Shown here piece after piece: positions 42,874 to 53,115 of a stretch of DNA of 64,000 nt. The stretch is from Cymbomonas tetramitiformis (lineage: Eukaryota; Chlorophyta; Pyramimonadophyceae; Pyramimonadales; Pyramimonadaceae). The notes beneath the pieces were generated by a model, which was not told the DNA's origin, did not search any database, and worked only from the letters and a program-made list of their open reading frames with translations. Numbering within the stretch: the stretch's first letter is position 1; each line of letters opens with the position of its first letter. Location of the stretch: assembly GCA_001247695.2 (NCBI GenBank), contig LGRX02027232.1, positions 1 to 64,000 on the forward strand. Direction: 5' to 3'. A program made the translations under genes and the position numbers.

Positions 42874-44172
42874 ATGGTTGCGACTAGATTGACATCGAGT
42901 ATGGCGTCTCGCCGCCGCTCACTAGCTACTATTTTCGACTCCGCTGCTGCCCGTAATTCCGTCACGCCGGCTACGCCGGCACCTGCTGGTGTTCCGGCTG
43001 CGAACTCCGCCCAAGCTGTTTTCTTGGCGGGTGTTCGCTCGCTCACCCGTGAACGGTTCGACGAGAGCGTGGCGAAGCACGTGATCCGGAAATGTTTCCG
43101 TGAGAAGCATGACCGATTCACGGGAACGGAGTCCAACGCGCAGGTGCTTCTCTCCAAGCTGGTGCCTGCTCTCCAGGAGGCGTTCGAAGCGCAGGATGCT
43201 TTGTTTGCGCCGATGTTCGACTTGGAGGACTCCACGTTGGCCGTACGTCCCGAGGCCAACAAACTTCTTTTTTCAACGCTCGAGCTCATCGTGTGTCCCG
43301 CCTCTCCAGCGGGTGACTGGCTCGAGGCCTCTGCGACGTTGCACCCGCTGGACGGCAAGCGAGCCCTTCTGGAGCTCGCACGACGACTGCTGGACTCCGG
43401 TGCACCCTTTCAGGGGACATCGGACCTCCTTGGCGTCCGCTTTAAGGCCCACACCGACCCGTCCGAGTCCGTCACGGATTTCAACGCGGCCTTACGGTCC
43501 GCCAAGAGGCGCAACACTCTCGACGATGACGAGGTGAAGGAGCTGTTCCTCGCGGCGCTGGACCCTGGATTCTACGCGCCGGTGGTGTCGAGGCTCTTCA
43601 CGCACCAGCAGCGGGCGGCCGTGGACCTCCTCACCATTCAACAATTGGTCCTCGAGTGCTACGCCCGACACGTTGCGGCCGGTACGCACACTACCTCGTT
43701 CACCCTGTCCGCGGCAGCCGTGGCCACTGACGGCGACGCCTCGCAGCTGTCCGACCTCACGGCCATCATCCTCGACGTGAAGCGGCAGCTGAAGGTCCTC
43801 ACGGACAAGGTCAACGGGCGGGGTTTTACCCCGCGAGCGGACAAGAACAAAATCGGCAACGGGGGAGGCGGCTCCGGTGTTCGTTTTGCGGCAGGTGACC
43901 TCCCGACGGGGGGAAACTGGCTGCAGTCGCAGGCGAGGAAGCGCGTTGCTTTTCACAAGGGCAGCGGTGACTTCATCCCGTTCTGCCAGAATTCGACGTG
44001 CAAGAAGGACGAGATGCGTCACTGGCACCGCGACTGCCCGAACGGCGGCAAGCACGGCGCTGGGGGGAGCTTCCACAGCTTCTCCCTCGGTGACATCGAG
44101 AACGACTTACTGGCGGAGCAGTTTCAGACGGCCATGGACGAGCACGACGGCGAGCGGTTCGATGCGCTCTGA
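42874..44172 (+). CDS. gag-like protein of an LTR element, 432 aa
   Basis: ATG at 42874 in context CTACACCATGG. The central region (LDGKRALLELARRLL, SVTDFNAALRSAKRR, LTIQQLVLECYARH) resembles capsid-like gag of copia/gypsy-type elements. A Cys/His motif CQNSTCKKDEMRHWHRDCP starts at residue 371, a variant zinc knuckle. A related copy with clear colinearity lies at 61685-64000. The frame ends with TGA at 44170-44172 but is open again at once in the same frame into the next ORF. No protease, integrase or reverse transcriptase is present between here and the LTR at 45052, so the element is gag-only and would depend on proteins from elsewhere. Confidence 0.65.
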   Translation: MVATRLTSSMASRRRSLATIFDSAAARNSVTPATPAPAGVPAANSAQAVFLAGVRSLTRERFDESVAKHVIRKCFREKHDRFTGTESNAQVLLSKLVPALQEAFEAQDALFAPMFDLEDSTLAVRPEANKLLFSTLELIVCPASPAGDWLEASATLHPLDGKRALLELARRLLDSGAPFQGTSDLLGVRFKAHTDPSESVTDFNAALRSAKRRNTLDDDEVKELFLAALDPGFYAPVVSRLFTHQQRAAVDLLTIQQLVLECYARHVAAGTHTTSFTLSAAAVATDGDASQLSDLTAIILDVKRQLKVLTDKVNGRGFTPRADKNKIGNGGGGSGVRFAAGDLPTGGNWLQSQARKRVAFHKGSGDFIPFCQNSTCKKDEMRHWHRDCPNGGKHGAGGSFHSFSLGDIENDLLAEQFQTAMDEHDGERFDAL

Positions 44173-44196
44173 CTTCTAGCGGGAAGTAAGCCGGAG

Positions 44197-45054
44197 ATGC
44201 TCGTGGACGGCGTTTCGGCGTGTACCTTCGGGCTCGAGCCGGAGCGGGAGCACGGTGCGTTGCAGGACTTCCTACCCTACTGCCAGCCTGCCACCCACAT
44301 GGGGGGCTTCACAGTGGGTGGTGTGGCAGAAGGCATCTCGGCTGCCGCTTGCACGCACTTCCGCGAGGACGCACCGCCGGCGCCACCGCCGGCGGCAATC
44401 GAGCATGTTTACCCGGACGAGTCGGAGGCGTCCGACGCCGGTGACATGATGCCGGTGGACCCCATGCACGCGCACGAGCCCGACCTCTGCTTTGCGGACC
44501 GGATCGCGAGGATGGGGGGACTCTCGATCACGGCTGAGGGCAAGGACTTGGCGATGCGGTGCATGCACGCCGAGTCGGAGACCGACTCTTGCGACGGCGA
44601 CGTGGACGACTCTGCAGCTGGGTGTGACCCTATTGACGGTGAGGATGCGGTCCCGCAGCCTCCAGCATCTCGTCGGGGATGCGGTGCACCGCCTTGGGGG
44701 TTTGCCCGCTCTTCGGCAATTACGGTGATGCTTTGTGCATTCTTCTGTGTGTGCGCCACCGCGACGCCACTCACAGCTGCCGCTCCTGGCGGGGCGTGTG
44801 CACCGGACCACACCGGCCTGGAGGTCGGTGGTGCTGCTGAGGCGACCACTGGCGAGCCTTCATTACTCTCTGCGACGCCGGCTGCTATTCCGCCGCGCCG
44901 GCACGGCCGGCACCGTGCTCGGCAAGGCCTCCACAATGCACCGATCGGGCTTTACATCCCGGTACACCCGCCCCCTCCTCCGCTGTATTGGGATGCCCCA
45001 CCGTCACCGGACTACTCACCGGGCCCGACTACGGACCAGGAGGAGGGGGAGTGA
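44197..45054 (+). CDS. second ORF of the gag-only LTR element with a membrane segment
   Basis: ATG at 44197, in the same frame as gag and separated from it by a single TGA. 285 aa, acidic and Pro-rich, with one hydrophobic stretch ITVMLCAFFCVCA (about residue 180) that could span a membrane or act as an internal signal. The C-terminus is Pro-rich (PVHPPPPPLYW). The stop TGA at 45052-45054 is the first three bases of the downstream LTR (TGATAAGG). The related copy near 63.7 kb has a comparable hydrophobic stretch in the same place, fused to gag without a stop. Function unknown; an envelope-like role is only speculation. Confidence 0.5.
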   Translation: MLVDGVSACTFGLEPEREHGALQDFLPYCQPATHMGGFTVGGVAEGISAAACTHFREDAPPAPPPAAIEHVYPDESEASDAGDMMPVDPMHAHEPDLCFADRIARMGGLSITAEGKDLAMRCMHAESETDSCDGDVDDSAAGCDPIDGEDAVPQPPASRRGCGAPPWGFARSSAITVMLCAFFCVCATATPLTAAAPGGACAPDHTGLEVGGAAEATTGEPSLLSATPAAIPPRRHGRHRARQGLHNAPIGLYIPVHPPPPPLYWDAPPSPDYSPGPTTDQEEGE

Positions 45055-45510
45055 TAAGGACGCAGACGCGAGCCTTAAGATATATTATGATATAATAAGA
45101 TATATAGCGCAGGTGTTATTGAACAGTAACACGCGCACAGCTTATGAGCGGGTGATGAGTGCAGACTTCGTCCGAAGATACTGCTGTAGCACAACGCTAT
45201 CTCATCTATACCGAATGCCTCCCATCTCACAGATGGTACCGCTATTGGGTTGTGAACCCGAGGCATTGGTTGAACGACTAGTATCGGCAGAACGAATGAT
45301 GCGTTCGCCATATGATACTCGCATGCTTGTTCCGCACATGCTAGAAGCGAAGATGATTTCTTCTCCGAACCGTTCGGTACTTCAAGATAGCATCTTGCTT
45401 CGTCATTCTCGAGTCCGACATACGGCCTCTCGATGACAGGTGTCATTCAAGTCTTTCCTTGAATAAATGACAGATGATGTGATTTATCATCTCGATGACA
45501 TGTACAGTCA
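45052..45510 (+). repeat. LTR, copy 1 (3' end of the gag-only element)
   Basis: 459-463 bp starting TGATAAGGACGCAGACGCGA and ending near GACATGTACAGTCATAG. It is almost identical to 60661-61119, differing by a TATA indel near 45106 and a few substitutions. Open frames of 107-147 codons on both strands simply translate the LTR. The boundary TG supports an LTR; the CA end was not pinned down. Confidence 0.75.
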
Positions 45511-46747
45511 TAGTCGACCGTACTGACGACTGTCTGTCATTATAATATATGACATGACTCGACATGACATGACATGGTATGACACGTCTGACAGGTATGA
45601 CACGTATGACATGTATGAAACATGTGTCATCGGTCATAACCCTGACAGATCTCCCCTCTTAAAAGAGTTGTGACCTCACAACGGGCATACCTTTGTATAT
45701 GTCTTTGATGTCTTTGTTGTTGTTGCTTCTGCTGGTACCAGTCTTCTTACACCGATTTGAGGCGTCCCTCATGGTGTTTTTAGGATATTGGGGGGAACTG
45801 AGTCCACTTTAGTCCCTCACCTTAGGCAGTAGCCTTACAGTTCTTAGGATGTAGCCCCCATGAATTGCGTATCGTATTGCAGAGTGACGATTCAAGGTTC
45901 AATGAATTGCGATTCGTGATACAGATTGACGCTGGATTGCTGATTGATCTCATGCGTATCGTGTTTCAGAGTGACGATTCAAGGTATCCGAGGTATACGT
46001 TACGGATTATTTGCGCTAGCCGTCGACGCCTTTGCGAACGATGATCCCACGATTTAACAATTTATAATCGCACGATTCTCGGCCTTATATATATATAACT
46101 GATCGTTTGCTGTTCGTTTCCACAGTTATTATATATTAGTGCACCCAACCCTTCCTCCCCTCCTGAAGCTACTTTGGAGGTTCACAGGCGGTCATGGGGA
46201 GCCCTTTGGATGTTTCCGGAGTTATTTCACCGGGGGCTTGTTTTAATGCAAACGGAGTGGCCCTGCTTAACGGGATTGGACTTGTAATCCTTTACCCGGT
46301 CTGCTCAACTACTCAATTATTGGTCCAGTACGCACGCTTTGACGAACATCTGTCGCGATGAGTGAGAGTGGATTCGCCACGTACTAATGTGAAATTTATT
46401 TTAGTTATGTTTGTCGGGCATAACTTAGGATCACAACTCCGTCTACCTCAGTCGATGTCTCCGGTAGCTTCGGATGACTGGCCACAGAATCCGATGACTA
46501 ACCACGGTCTTGGCAAAGGTAGCATTTAGCAGTTTTTATTTATCCACAGATATGATATCTCGCATGCGTGCGTATCTGTGCAAGGGTGTGATTTTGTACA
46601 AGGCTCACTACACCTTTAGCAAGGAAGGATCGAATTCCCGCTTCTATGCAACATAATGATAAAACATTAAGAGCAAGGTATATATATTATCGACATGTAT
46701 TAGTATATATATTACAAGAAGTAAGGGCATCAGGCTTAATATAATGT
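45511..46747. other. gene-free stretch beside the chromovirus
   Basis: Begins with a TGACATGACA-rich microsatellite (45511-45620), then CTCTTAAAAGAGTTGTGACC and GACGATTCAAGGT duplicated near 45886 and 45974, then AT-rich DNA. It may include the 3' LTR of the minus-strand chromovirus, but it does not match 52007-53115. No gene seen. Confidence 0.4.
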
Positions 46748-47476
46748 TTAGCCTTCATGGGCAGCTAGCATGTCTGCTGCATTGGTCAGCTCTGTGGCTT
46801 TGACCCAGGTGTCATGCTCAGGGCCGTAGCCTGCATATCGCACTAAGTAGTACTTGACACCTCTAGTGATCTTATCTGAGAGTATATGTGATATCTCAAA
46901 CAGTGGTTGCCCTTCTTCGGTGATCATCTGTGGCAGAGGCAAAGGTGCTTGGATCGAGTCGTTATACAGCTCTATTCTGGATATAGGCTGTACCGGATGG
47001 ATACGAATATCGAGATCCCCGAAATCTAACTCGTATGCACGCCCATGGCTTAGCACTTTGGATATAGTAAACGGCCCAATATATGGCTGCTTGAAGTGTC
47101 TGCCTGCCTCTGTCAAACCAGTCCATTGGATAAACTCGGTCCGTAAAAGACTTTCTGCCCTACTGCATATTGCCGGGGCATGTGAGTCTTATTGAATCTG
47201 GCTTGGCTAATTTCTGCTGCTCGGGAAATGTTGTCTACCGCATTGGCATGTACAGCCGAGTACTGGTCAAAATGATCTCGAATAGCATTCTGTATTGGAA
47301 CAGGAGCTTCTGGCGGAATAGTGATTGCCAGGTCATGAGGCGAAAGTGGCTGCGCCATCGAGTCGAGATAGAATGGTGAATAACCAGTAGATGCAGAAAC
47401 TGTGTTGTTAATTGCAAACTCCACCAGAGGCAACTTGTCCTCCCACGAATTGGCTGAAGTATCATTGCAACAACAC

Positions 47477-47554
47477 CTGTGGATGAAAAAATACCATCTA
47501 ATCAGTTTATAAACCAGAGGATGGTGAATATCGAATCAACAAATTGAAAAGTAC
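47477..47554 (-). other. 78-bp spliceosomal intron within integrase
   Basis: Minus strand: CTCAG|GTACTTTTC ... TTTTTTCATCCACAG|GTGTTG. Removing it restores DILR-CCCNDTSANSWEDKLP-LVEFAINN, the expected join between the integrase core and the W..L..VEFAIN block. The retained sequence has an in-frame stop shortly after the donor. Confidence 0.7.
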
Positions 47555-50500
47555 CTGAGGATATCCTCAATGAAGGCATGGCTCCTCTGATTGGCTGCAT
47601 TCGACTGTGGATGGTGTGAAGACGTCATAGACAATCTCGTACCAGTAGATTTCCACAGTGTTTGCCAGAATGTAGAGGTGAATCTGGGGTCTCGATCTGA
47701 GATGATGTTCCTCGGAAGACCATGGAGCTTGAAGATATGCTGCATATATATAGAAGCAGTATGCTGAGCAGTCCAGGTCATGCTGAAGGGAATGAGATGA
47801 CAGCGATGAGAGAATTGGCACATTACCACAAATATACTGTCGTGCCCATTAGTGGTGATAGGCAGGTCAGTAATCCAGTCAAGCGATACATCAAGCCATT
47901 TTGTCTTAGGCACACAATATCGTATATGTGACTGACCATAAGGTTTGTGTCTCCTCGTTTTCTGGCGTTGACAAACGGGGCACTCCCGAATGTACTGAAT
48001 GGCTGCCGTCGTCATTCCTGGCCAATAATTTTATCGGCTACGCAGTAGATGAAGCATGCGATTTTTGCCTACATGACCAGAAATAGTGGCTGAGTGGCAC
48101 TCATGAAGGAGAATGTGGCGAAGCTGTGTAATCTCACCGTCATCTGTAGGGACCTTGGCTGTAGGTGGAATGTACAGCTGTCTGCCATATATGGTCTTGC
48201 GAGAGATCAACCCCTGAATGAGCTCGAAGCTGCAGCTGCTGACTGACTGTGATGAAGTCGATGATGTCAGCTTAGCCAATATAGTTTGTGCAAATGTGTC
48301 ACGATCATACTAGGATATAATGATGTCGTGAAGCTGATGAGCTGATGAAGAAGATATAAGAGCAATGAATGTAGGATCTGCAGATGGCATGACTGGAACC
48401 TCGCTGATGTCTATATGTTGCAGACAATCAGTGAGTTCAAAGAGTGTAGAGATACGAGTGAGTGCGTCTGCAACCTTATTCTTTTCGCCAGAAATGTGCT
48501 CTATTCGAAAGTTGTACTCGGAGAGCTCATCCAACCACCTCGCCTGTTTTGGGCTTAGTGTGGATTTAGACTGGAAATAAACCAGTGGCTGATGATCTGA
48601 GCGTACAATAGTCTCAGGAGCTCCCAACAAGATGTGGCGAAAGAATCGGAAGCCCTCCACAATGGCAAATAGCTCGATCTCAGGAATAGGCCAACGTCTC
48701 CGTGTATCGGAGAGAGTGACGCTGTGATAGCCACATGGCTTCATACCTTTTCCTTGATCCTGTAGTATCACTTGACCAACGTGTGTGCCTGATCCATCGA
48801 CCTCCATAATAGATGGCAGTTTCTGATCTGGAAGTTGTAGTACTGGCGCATTGCAGATGGCACTTTTGAGGTCATATCAAATGCCTGCTGCTGCTCAGAT
48901 TCACAGACAAACTCTGCATTATCTTTAAGGAGACGATTGAGCGGCTCGGCAATCTTGGAGAACTTTGGTATGAATCTCCTAAATTGACCGACCATGCCCA
49001 AGAATGACCGAAGGGATGACTTGCCATCTTTAGCCATACGGCGTAGAGGCTGCTTTCCAACGGTAGGACCATAAGACACTGGAGGCTGTATTGCCATGAC
49101 TGCTCGGATTCTGTCTTCGATGATGGATAAGCCTGCTTCAGAGATGTGATGTCCGATAAAGTCTATGGATCTGACGAATAACTCCAGGATTGGAAGGCCT
49201 GGTGAAGAACTGGTGATCTCTGCAACGCTGGAGAAACTGTCGGACATGACTCACGTGGCTGTCAAAGTCCGGACTGTATACCATATATAGTATCATCCAT
49301 GAAAATGACAAGGAACCGATCGATGAAGTCGAAGAATGCCCGATTTCCTACACGTAGAGCTGTTGCAGGAGCATTGTTCAATCCGAAAGGCATAACTGTC
49401 CACTCATAGGAACCATATCTGGTGCGAATAGCTGTTTTGTGAATGTCATCTGGATGTATAGGGATCTGATGGGAAAACTGGTTGAAGTCAAATCTGCTAA
49501 ACCATCGTGCACCTTTTAGCTGTTCAAGAAGGGTGTCGTGAGGTGGCAATGGATACGTGTCCTTAATTGTGATGTTATTAAGGGCTCGATAATCACAGCA
49601 CATCCTCCACTTCCCACCTGGCTTAGGAGCGAAAATGATTGGACATCCATATGGAGATGATGACGGACGAAGGATACCCAATTCGACATATTTGATGATC
49701 TGTCGTTTAAGCTCTTCCATCATGGGCACTGGTATTGTGCTACCTACGAACTGGCTGCGATGGCGGCTTGTGCCCAGGTTCAATGTTGATTCGATGATAA
49801 CCACCTTCAAGCCGTTCTGGCCTATGACCAGCTGGAAGATCCTCCTGGAATATGTCTGAAAAGTCTTCCCTCATTTGATCACGTGCTGCCTTGAACTCTG
49901 GGACTTCCATAGTGGTGTCTGAGTCTGCTGCTGCGAAGACCAGTTCACCGTCGACCTCTGAGAGAAAGACGAGATAAGCTACGGCTTCTTCAGCCGAACC
50001 ACTGGATCGAATACGACGTAGGTGCTTTCTCATGGTGGTGCCACTGACCAATTCCATTTCAGGAAGGCCATCTGAGCCTGGAGTCTGTTCAACTCTGGAT
50101 AAAACTGTGCGAACACTGGAGCCTGATGAGTGCTTCCTAGTGATCGTCAGATTTTTGGACTGGAAGTCAATGTGTGGATTTCTCCTTTCCAACCAATCTT
50201 GACCCAGGATGACAGTGAAGGGTTTCATGTCAATGATGTAGAAATCCTCTGTGTCCTTATACTTACCCAGCGTGAATGTAGCATTGGGAAGATAGGATGT
50301 GCAAGGTAGTTGGCTTCCTCCAGCCAATCCCACTGAGAATGATGAAGAATCTGTGGGTGTTATACCAAGCTGAGCAGCGAACTGTCTGTCGATGAAAGAC
50401 GATGTAGCTCCTGGATCTACCAATATGTGAGTACTCTGTCCATATACTTTCCCTTTGTACAACAACAGCTTCTTCTGTGATTTCAGCTGTGCTGTCTGAG

Positions 50501-50626
50501 ACTGCATCTGTGCGATGTGCTCTGAGGGAGTGTCCATCTGCTGAAACTGTAATGTCAGACTGGAAAGGACTTCTTCTGAGATACTCTCAACCCGGCCACT
50601 TGCTTCAGTGGCATCTTCAGGCTGAT

Positions 50627-52006
50627 TTACCTCGAGGGTGCTCTCAACACTGGTACCTGTGCAGTACCCTGAGAGTTTCCCTGAGGAGCTGGAGCTGAAG
50701 CTGGAGCTGGAGTTGCAACTGCTGCATTGATGCTGTGCTGACTCTTTAACTCCTTAACCAGGGTGTTGATTGTATTGATGAGTTTGCCGGACTCATTTTT
50801 AGCACCCTGATTCTGTTGCTGCTGTCTCCTGAAAGGATTCTGAGCTGGTGGCTTGCCTTGTATGGTTTTTCCATCTGGGGTCTTGGTGGAATAACAATCC
50901 TTTGTGGCGTGTTTGGTACGACCACAACGTTGGCAAGGCTGTGAAGGATTTTGTGCTTTCCCTTTCCCTTTACCTTTGCCTTTTCCACCTTTCCCTTTGC
51001 TCCGATTCTGATTGGCATTTGAGTTCTGATTGCCATTCTGGCTCTGATTCCAGTTCCTGTTGGATTTATCATATGGCTTTCTGCCACGCCCCTTGTCCTT
51101 GTCCTTTTTGACTGGGCCTCCTGATGACTGCTCCTTCTGCCCCCGATAGTGAAGGGTCTCTGACTGCTTCGAATGAACAACACAATTCAAGTCGAGCAGT
51201 ATCTGTGTGGTTTGTGGCCACGACAGATTATTCCTTTCATTCTCTGTTAGGAATCTTAGGTGGAACTGTCTGCGGAGATCAGGGTCCATGTTGCTGACAA
51301 ATCTGTCCTTTATTAACACATCGTCCAGATCAACTGCTGCTAAAGCAGCCAGCGACGTGAACGTGCGCAAATAGTCTGAGAAAGTCTGGCTCCCTTGAGT
51401 CAGTGCCATTAGGTGTTTCTTGGCCACTGATCTTTTATGGGGGTTGCCAAAATGACTGAGGAAAATCCTTCTGACCCTCTCATATGTGGCATCTGGTTGC
51501 TGTGCCACGACCTGGAAATAGTGTCGGTCATTGTTTTGGATAAGCGTTAGGAATACTGTGATCAGGTCCTTGTCTGGAACTCCTGGATAAGTGAACTGGA
51601 AATATCTGTCCACTGTGTCCAACCATACCTCTGCATCCTGTCCTGCTTTAAATTCCTTAGGTGGTGTCATTTTTACCTTTGGAACCAAAGTGGGTGGAGC
51701 TGGTGCTGGAACAGAATCATCATCAGGATCTGTAAAAACTATTGGAGCATTATCTTCTGTTTTCTCATCTTCTAGTTCCTTTGGTTCATTCTGAGGATCC
51801 TTATATCTGCTCATGTCGGGCCTCATGCGACTGATATTGTCGAAGTACCCTATCTGGTCGAATCTGGTCTGAGTATTGTCATAACTAGCGATCCACTTGG
51901 GAATCTTGAACCGACTGTATGCATCATAGGAGCCTAAGATGTCAAAGAACCATGTTGTTGGATCTGCATTGATGGCTGGGATTTCTGGTTCTTCCTCTTC
52001 TGCCAT
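50627..52006 (-). CDS. Ty3/gypsy chromovirus gag, 459 aa
   Basis: Intact frame from ATG at 52006. Capsid-like gag region about residues 115-275 (VWLDTVDRYFQFTYPGVPDK, RSVAKKHLMALTQGSQTFSD), then an Asn/Gln tract and a Lys/Gly tract typical of nucleocapsid, then the zinc knuckle CQRCGRTKHATKDC. Past the knuckle a Gln/Ala/Pro-rich tail leads to the stop. The pol frame overlaps in -1. This is the longer, better preserved homologue of the gag at 35730-36857. Gag forms the particle in which reverse transcription takes place. Unlike pol, this frame has no lesion. Confidence 0.85.
   Translation of the reverse strand: MAEEEEPEIPAINADPTTWFFDILGSYDAYSRFKIPKWIASYDNTQTRFDQIGYFDNISRMRPDMSRYKDPQNEPKELEDEKTEDNAPIVFTDPDDDSVPAPAPPTLVPKVKMTPPKEFKAGQDAEVWLDTVDRYFQFTYPGVPDKDLITVFLTLIQNNDRHYFQVVAQQPDATYERVRRIFLSHFGNPHKRSVAKKHLMALTQGSQTFSDYLRTFTSLAALAAVDLDDVLIKDRFVSNMDPDLRRQFHLRFLTENERNNLSWPQTTQILLDLNCVVHSKQSETLHYRGQKEQSSGGPVKKDKDKGRGRKPYDKSNRNWNQSQNGNQNSNANQNRSKGKGGKGKGKGKGKAQNPSQPCQRCGRTKHATKDCYSTKTPDGKTIQGKPPAQNPFRRQQQQNQGAKNESGKLINTINTLVKELKSQHSINAAVATPAPASAPAPQGNSQGTAQVPVLRAPSR
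50640..50681 (-). promoter_or_regulatory. candidate -1 ribosomal frameshift signal at the gag/pol junction
   Basis: The heptamer G GGA AAC (50681-50675 on the minus strand) lies exactly in gag codon phase (GGA is codon 443) and fits X XXY YYZ. A -1 slip there enters a frame that is open without a stop into protease. Gag terminates 48 nt downstream (TAA at 50629-50627). Six bases after the heptamer a hairpin GGTAC-TGCACAG-GTACC can form, enclosed by TCTCA/TGAGA. Confidence 0.55.
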
Positions 52007-53115
52007 CTAAGAAACAAAACACAACACCAAAGATGCCTTCAGCTAACTGAGTGTGTGTGTTGGTATATATATAGTATATATATCTATGTTATATACATAT
52101 AGTATATCTGTATGTTTATATACATGTAGTATATCTGTACATTATAATGAGGTAATTATGTATATATATCCACCTTCTTCCCCCCTCAAGGAAGTGTGAA
52201 CATAAGGCAGTTGTCAGTTGCCTTTATACCTCATGATATAGCATGCAGTCCTTATAGGAAGCAGCTGTTACAGTTTTAGGGTTGCAGTCCTACAGTCTTT
52301 GGGTTGTAGCCCTGCAGTTTTTGGGTTGTTGCCCGACAGTTCTTGGGTTGTTGCCCGAAATATTGTCATGTCCGTGCTGATTTCAGCATGACAAATATGC
52401 CAAACACGAAGTGTTTCCTATTATATAGGTGGCATTTAGGGTATGTTACGCTACAGTGACCCTTATCCCCCACAGTGATGTTAGGGTGTTACTTGCCATC
52501 AGTAACCCTAAAATATGTTAAATTAAAGCAGTATAAACATTTTGCAAAGATATTTAAGCAAAACCGCATTTAATTTTTCACTGTGTGTCACGTGGTTTTT
52601 TAGAGGTACGTTACACCCCTGACACACACACACACGTGATTTTAAGGGTGTTACAGGGTGTTACAAGTGCTGTAATATTTTGGGCATATTTATCAATAGC
52701 TGAATAATCAGATCAGCGAAAAAAATCAACCCAATTTTTTCATTTTGAAATCATGCGTGTGGAGTTTTTACGCATTTCGTTACAGCCAATATGTACATCC
52801 CTATATATTACACACCTAATATCTAGGGTGTTACACGAGATATGACCATGGTCATTATGTTTTTCTGATACCTTAATAGGTATAAAATCATAATTTGAAA
52901 TAAAATGGGGTCGAAATTTCAATTTTGAAATTTATCGCCAACGATTTTCACCCATTTTGCACCTTTTTGGCCATTTAATTATATCACCACAGTAATATAT
53001 CTCAATGTGTGTGGAAGCTGCAAGTTACAGAACTATTGCAACTTACTTCACTTTTGCACATGATAATTTTCATGGCATAATAGTGAATATCTCTGATGGT
53101 CAACATCTGTGGTTG
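52007..53115 (-). repeat. 5' leader/LTR-like region of the chromovirus, uninterrupted copy
   Basis: Homologous to 36858-37432 plus 38393-38915. TA microsatellites lie near the gag start; CTCAAGGAAGTGTGAAC and repeated GGGTTGTTGCCCGACAG-type phrases lie near 52.2-52.35 kb. Near 52593 it keeps the empty site for the 960-bp transposon. No gene. Confidence 0.7.

Larger units (their letters stand above)
46748..50681 (-). pseudogene. chromovirus pol: protease, reverse transcriptase, RNase H, integrase, chromodomain (decayed)
   Basis: Read on the minus strand. Protease ILVDPGATSSF near 50425; reverse transcriptase 49810-49262 with GKWRMCCDYRALN and FMDD at the catalytic box (49292-49303); RNase H 48807-48310 with EVDGSGTHVGQ and VADALTR; integrase finger HECHSATISGH and CPVCQRQK; catalytic Asp residues in LDWITDLP and SDRDPRF. 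The C-terminal chromodomain is YYLVRYAGYGPEHDTW near 46.83 kb. The order matches a Ty3/gypsy chromovirus. Lesions: frameshift near 49740, frameshift near 49262, TAG at 48312-48310, TAA near 48031 and a junction near 47113. The catalytic Glu of DD35E is Gln (SNAANQRSH instead of the usual DGQxERxN), so integration activity is lost. An intron lies at 47477-47554. Confidence 0.8.

Noticed and set aside
45075..45446. Minus-strand 123-147-aa frame, also at 60609-61052, looking conserved
   Set aside because: Conservation reflects near-identical LTR DNA, not selection on a protein. The + strand is equally open.
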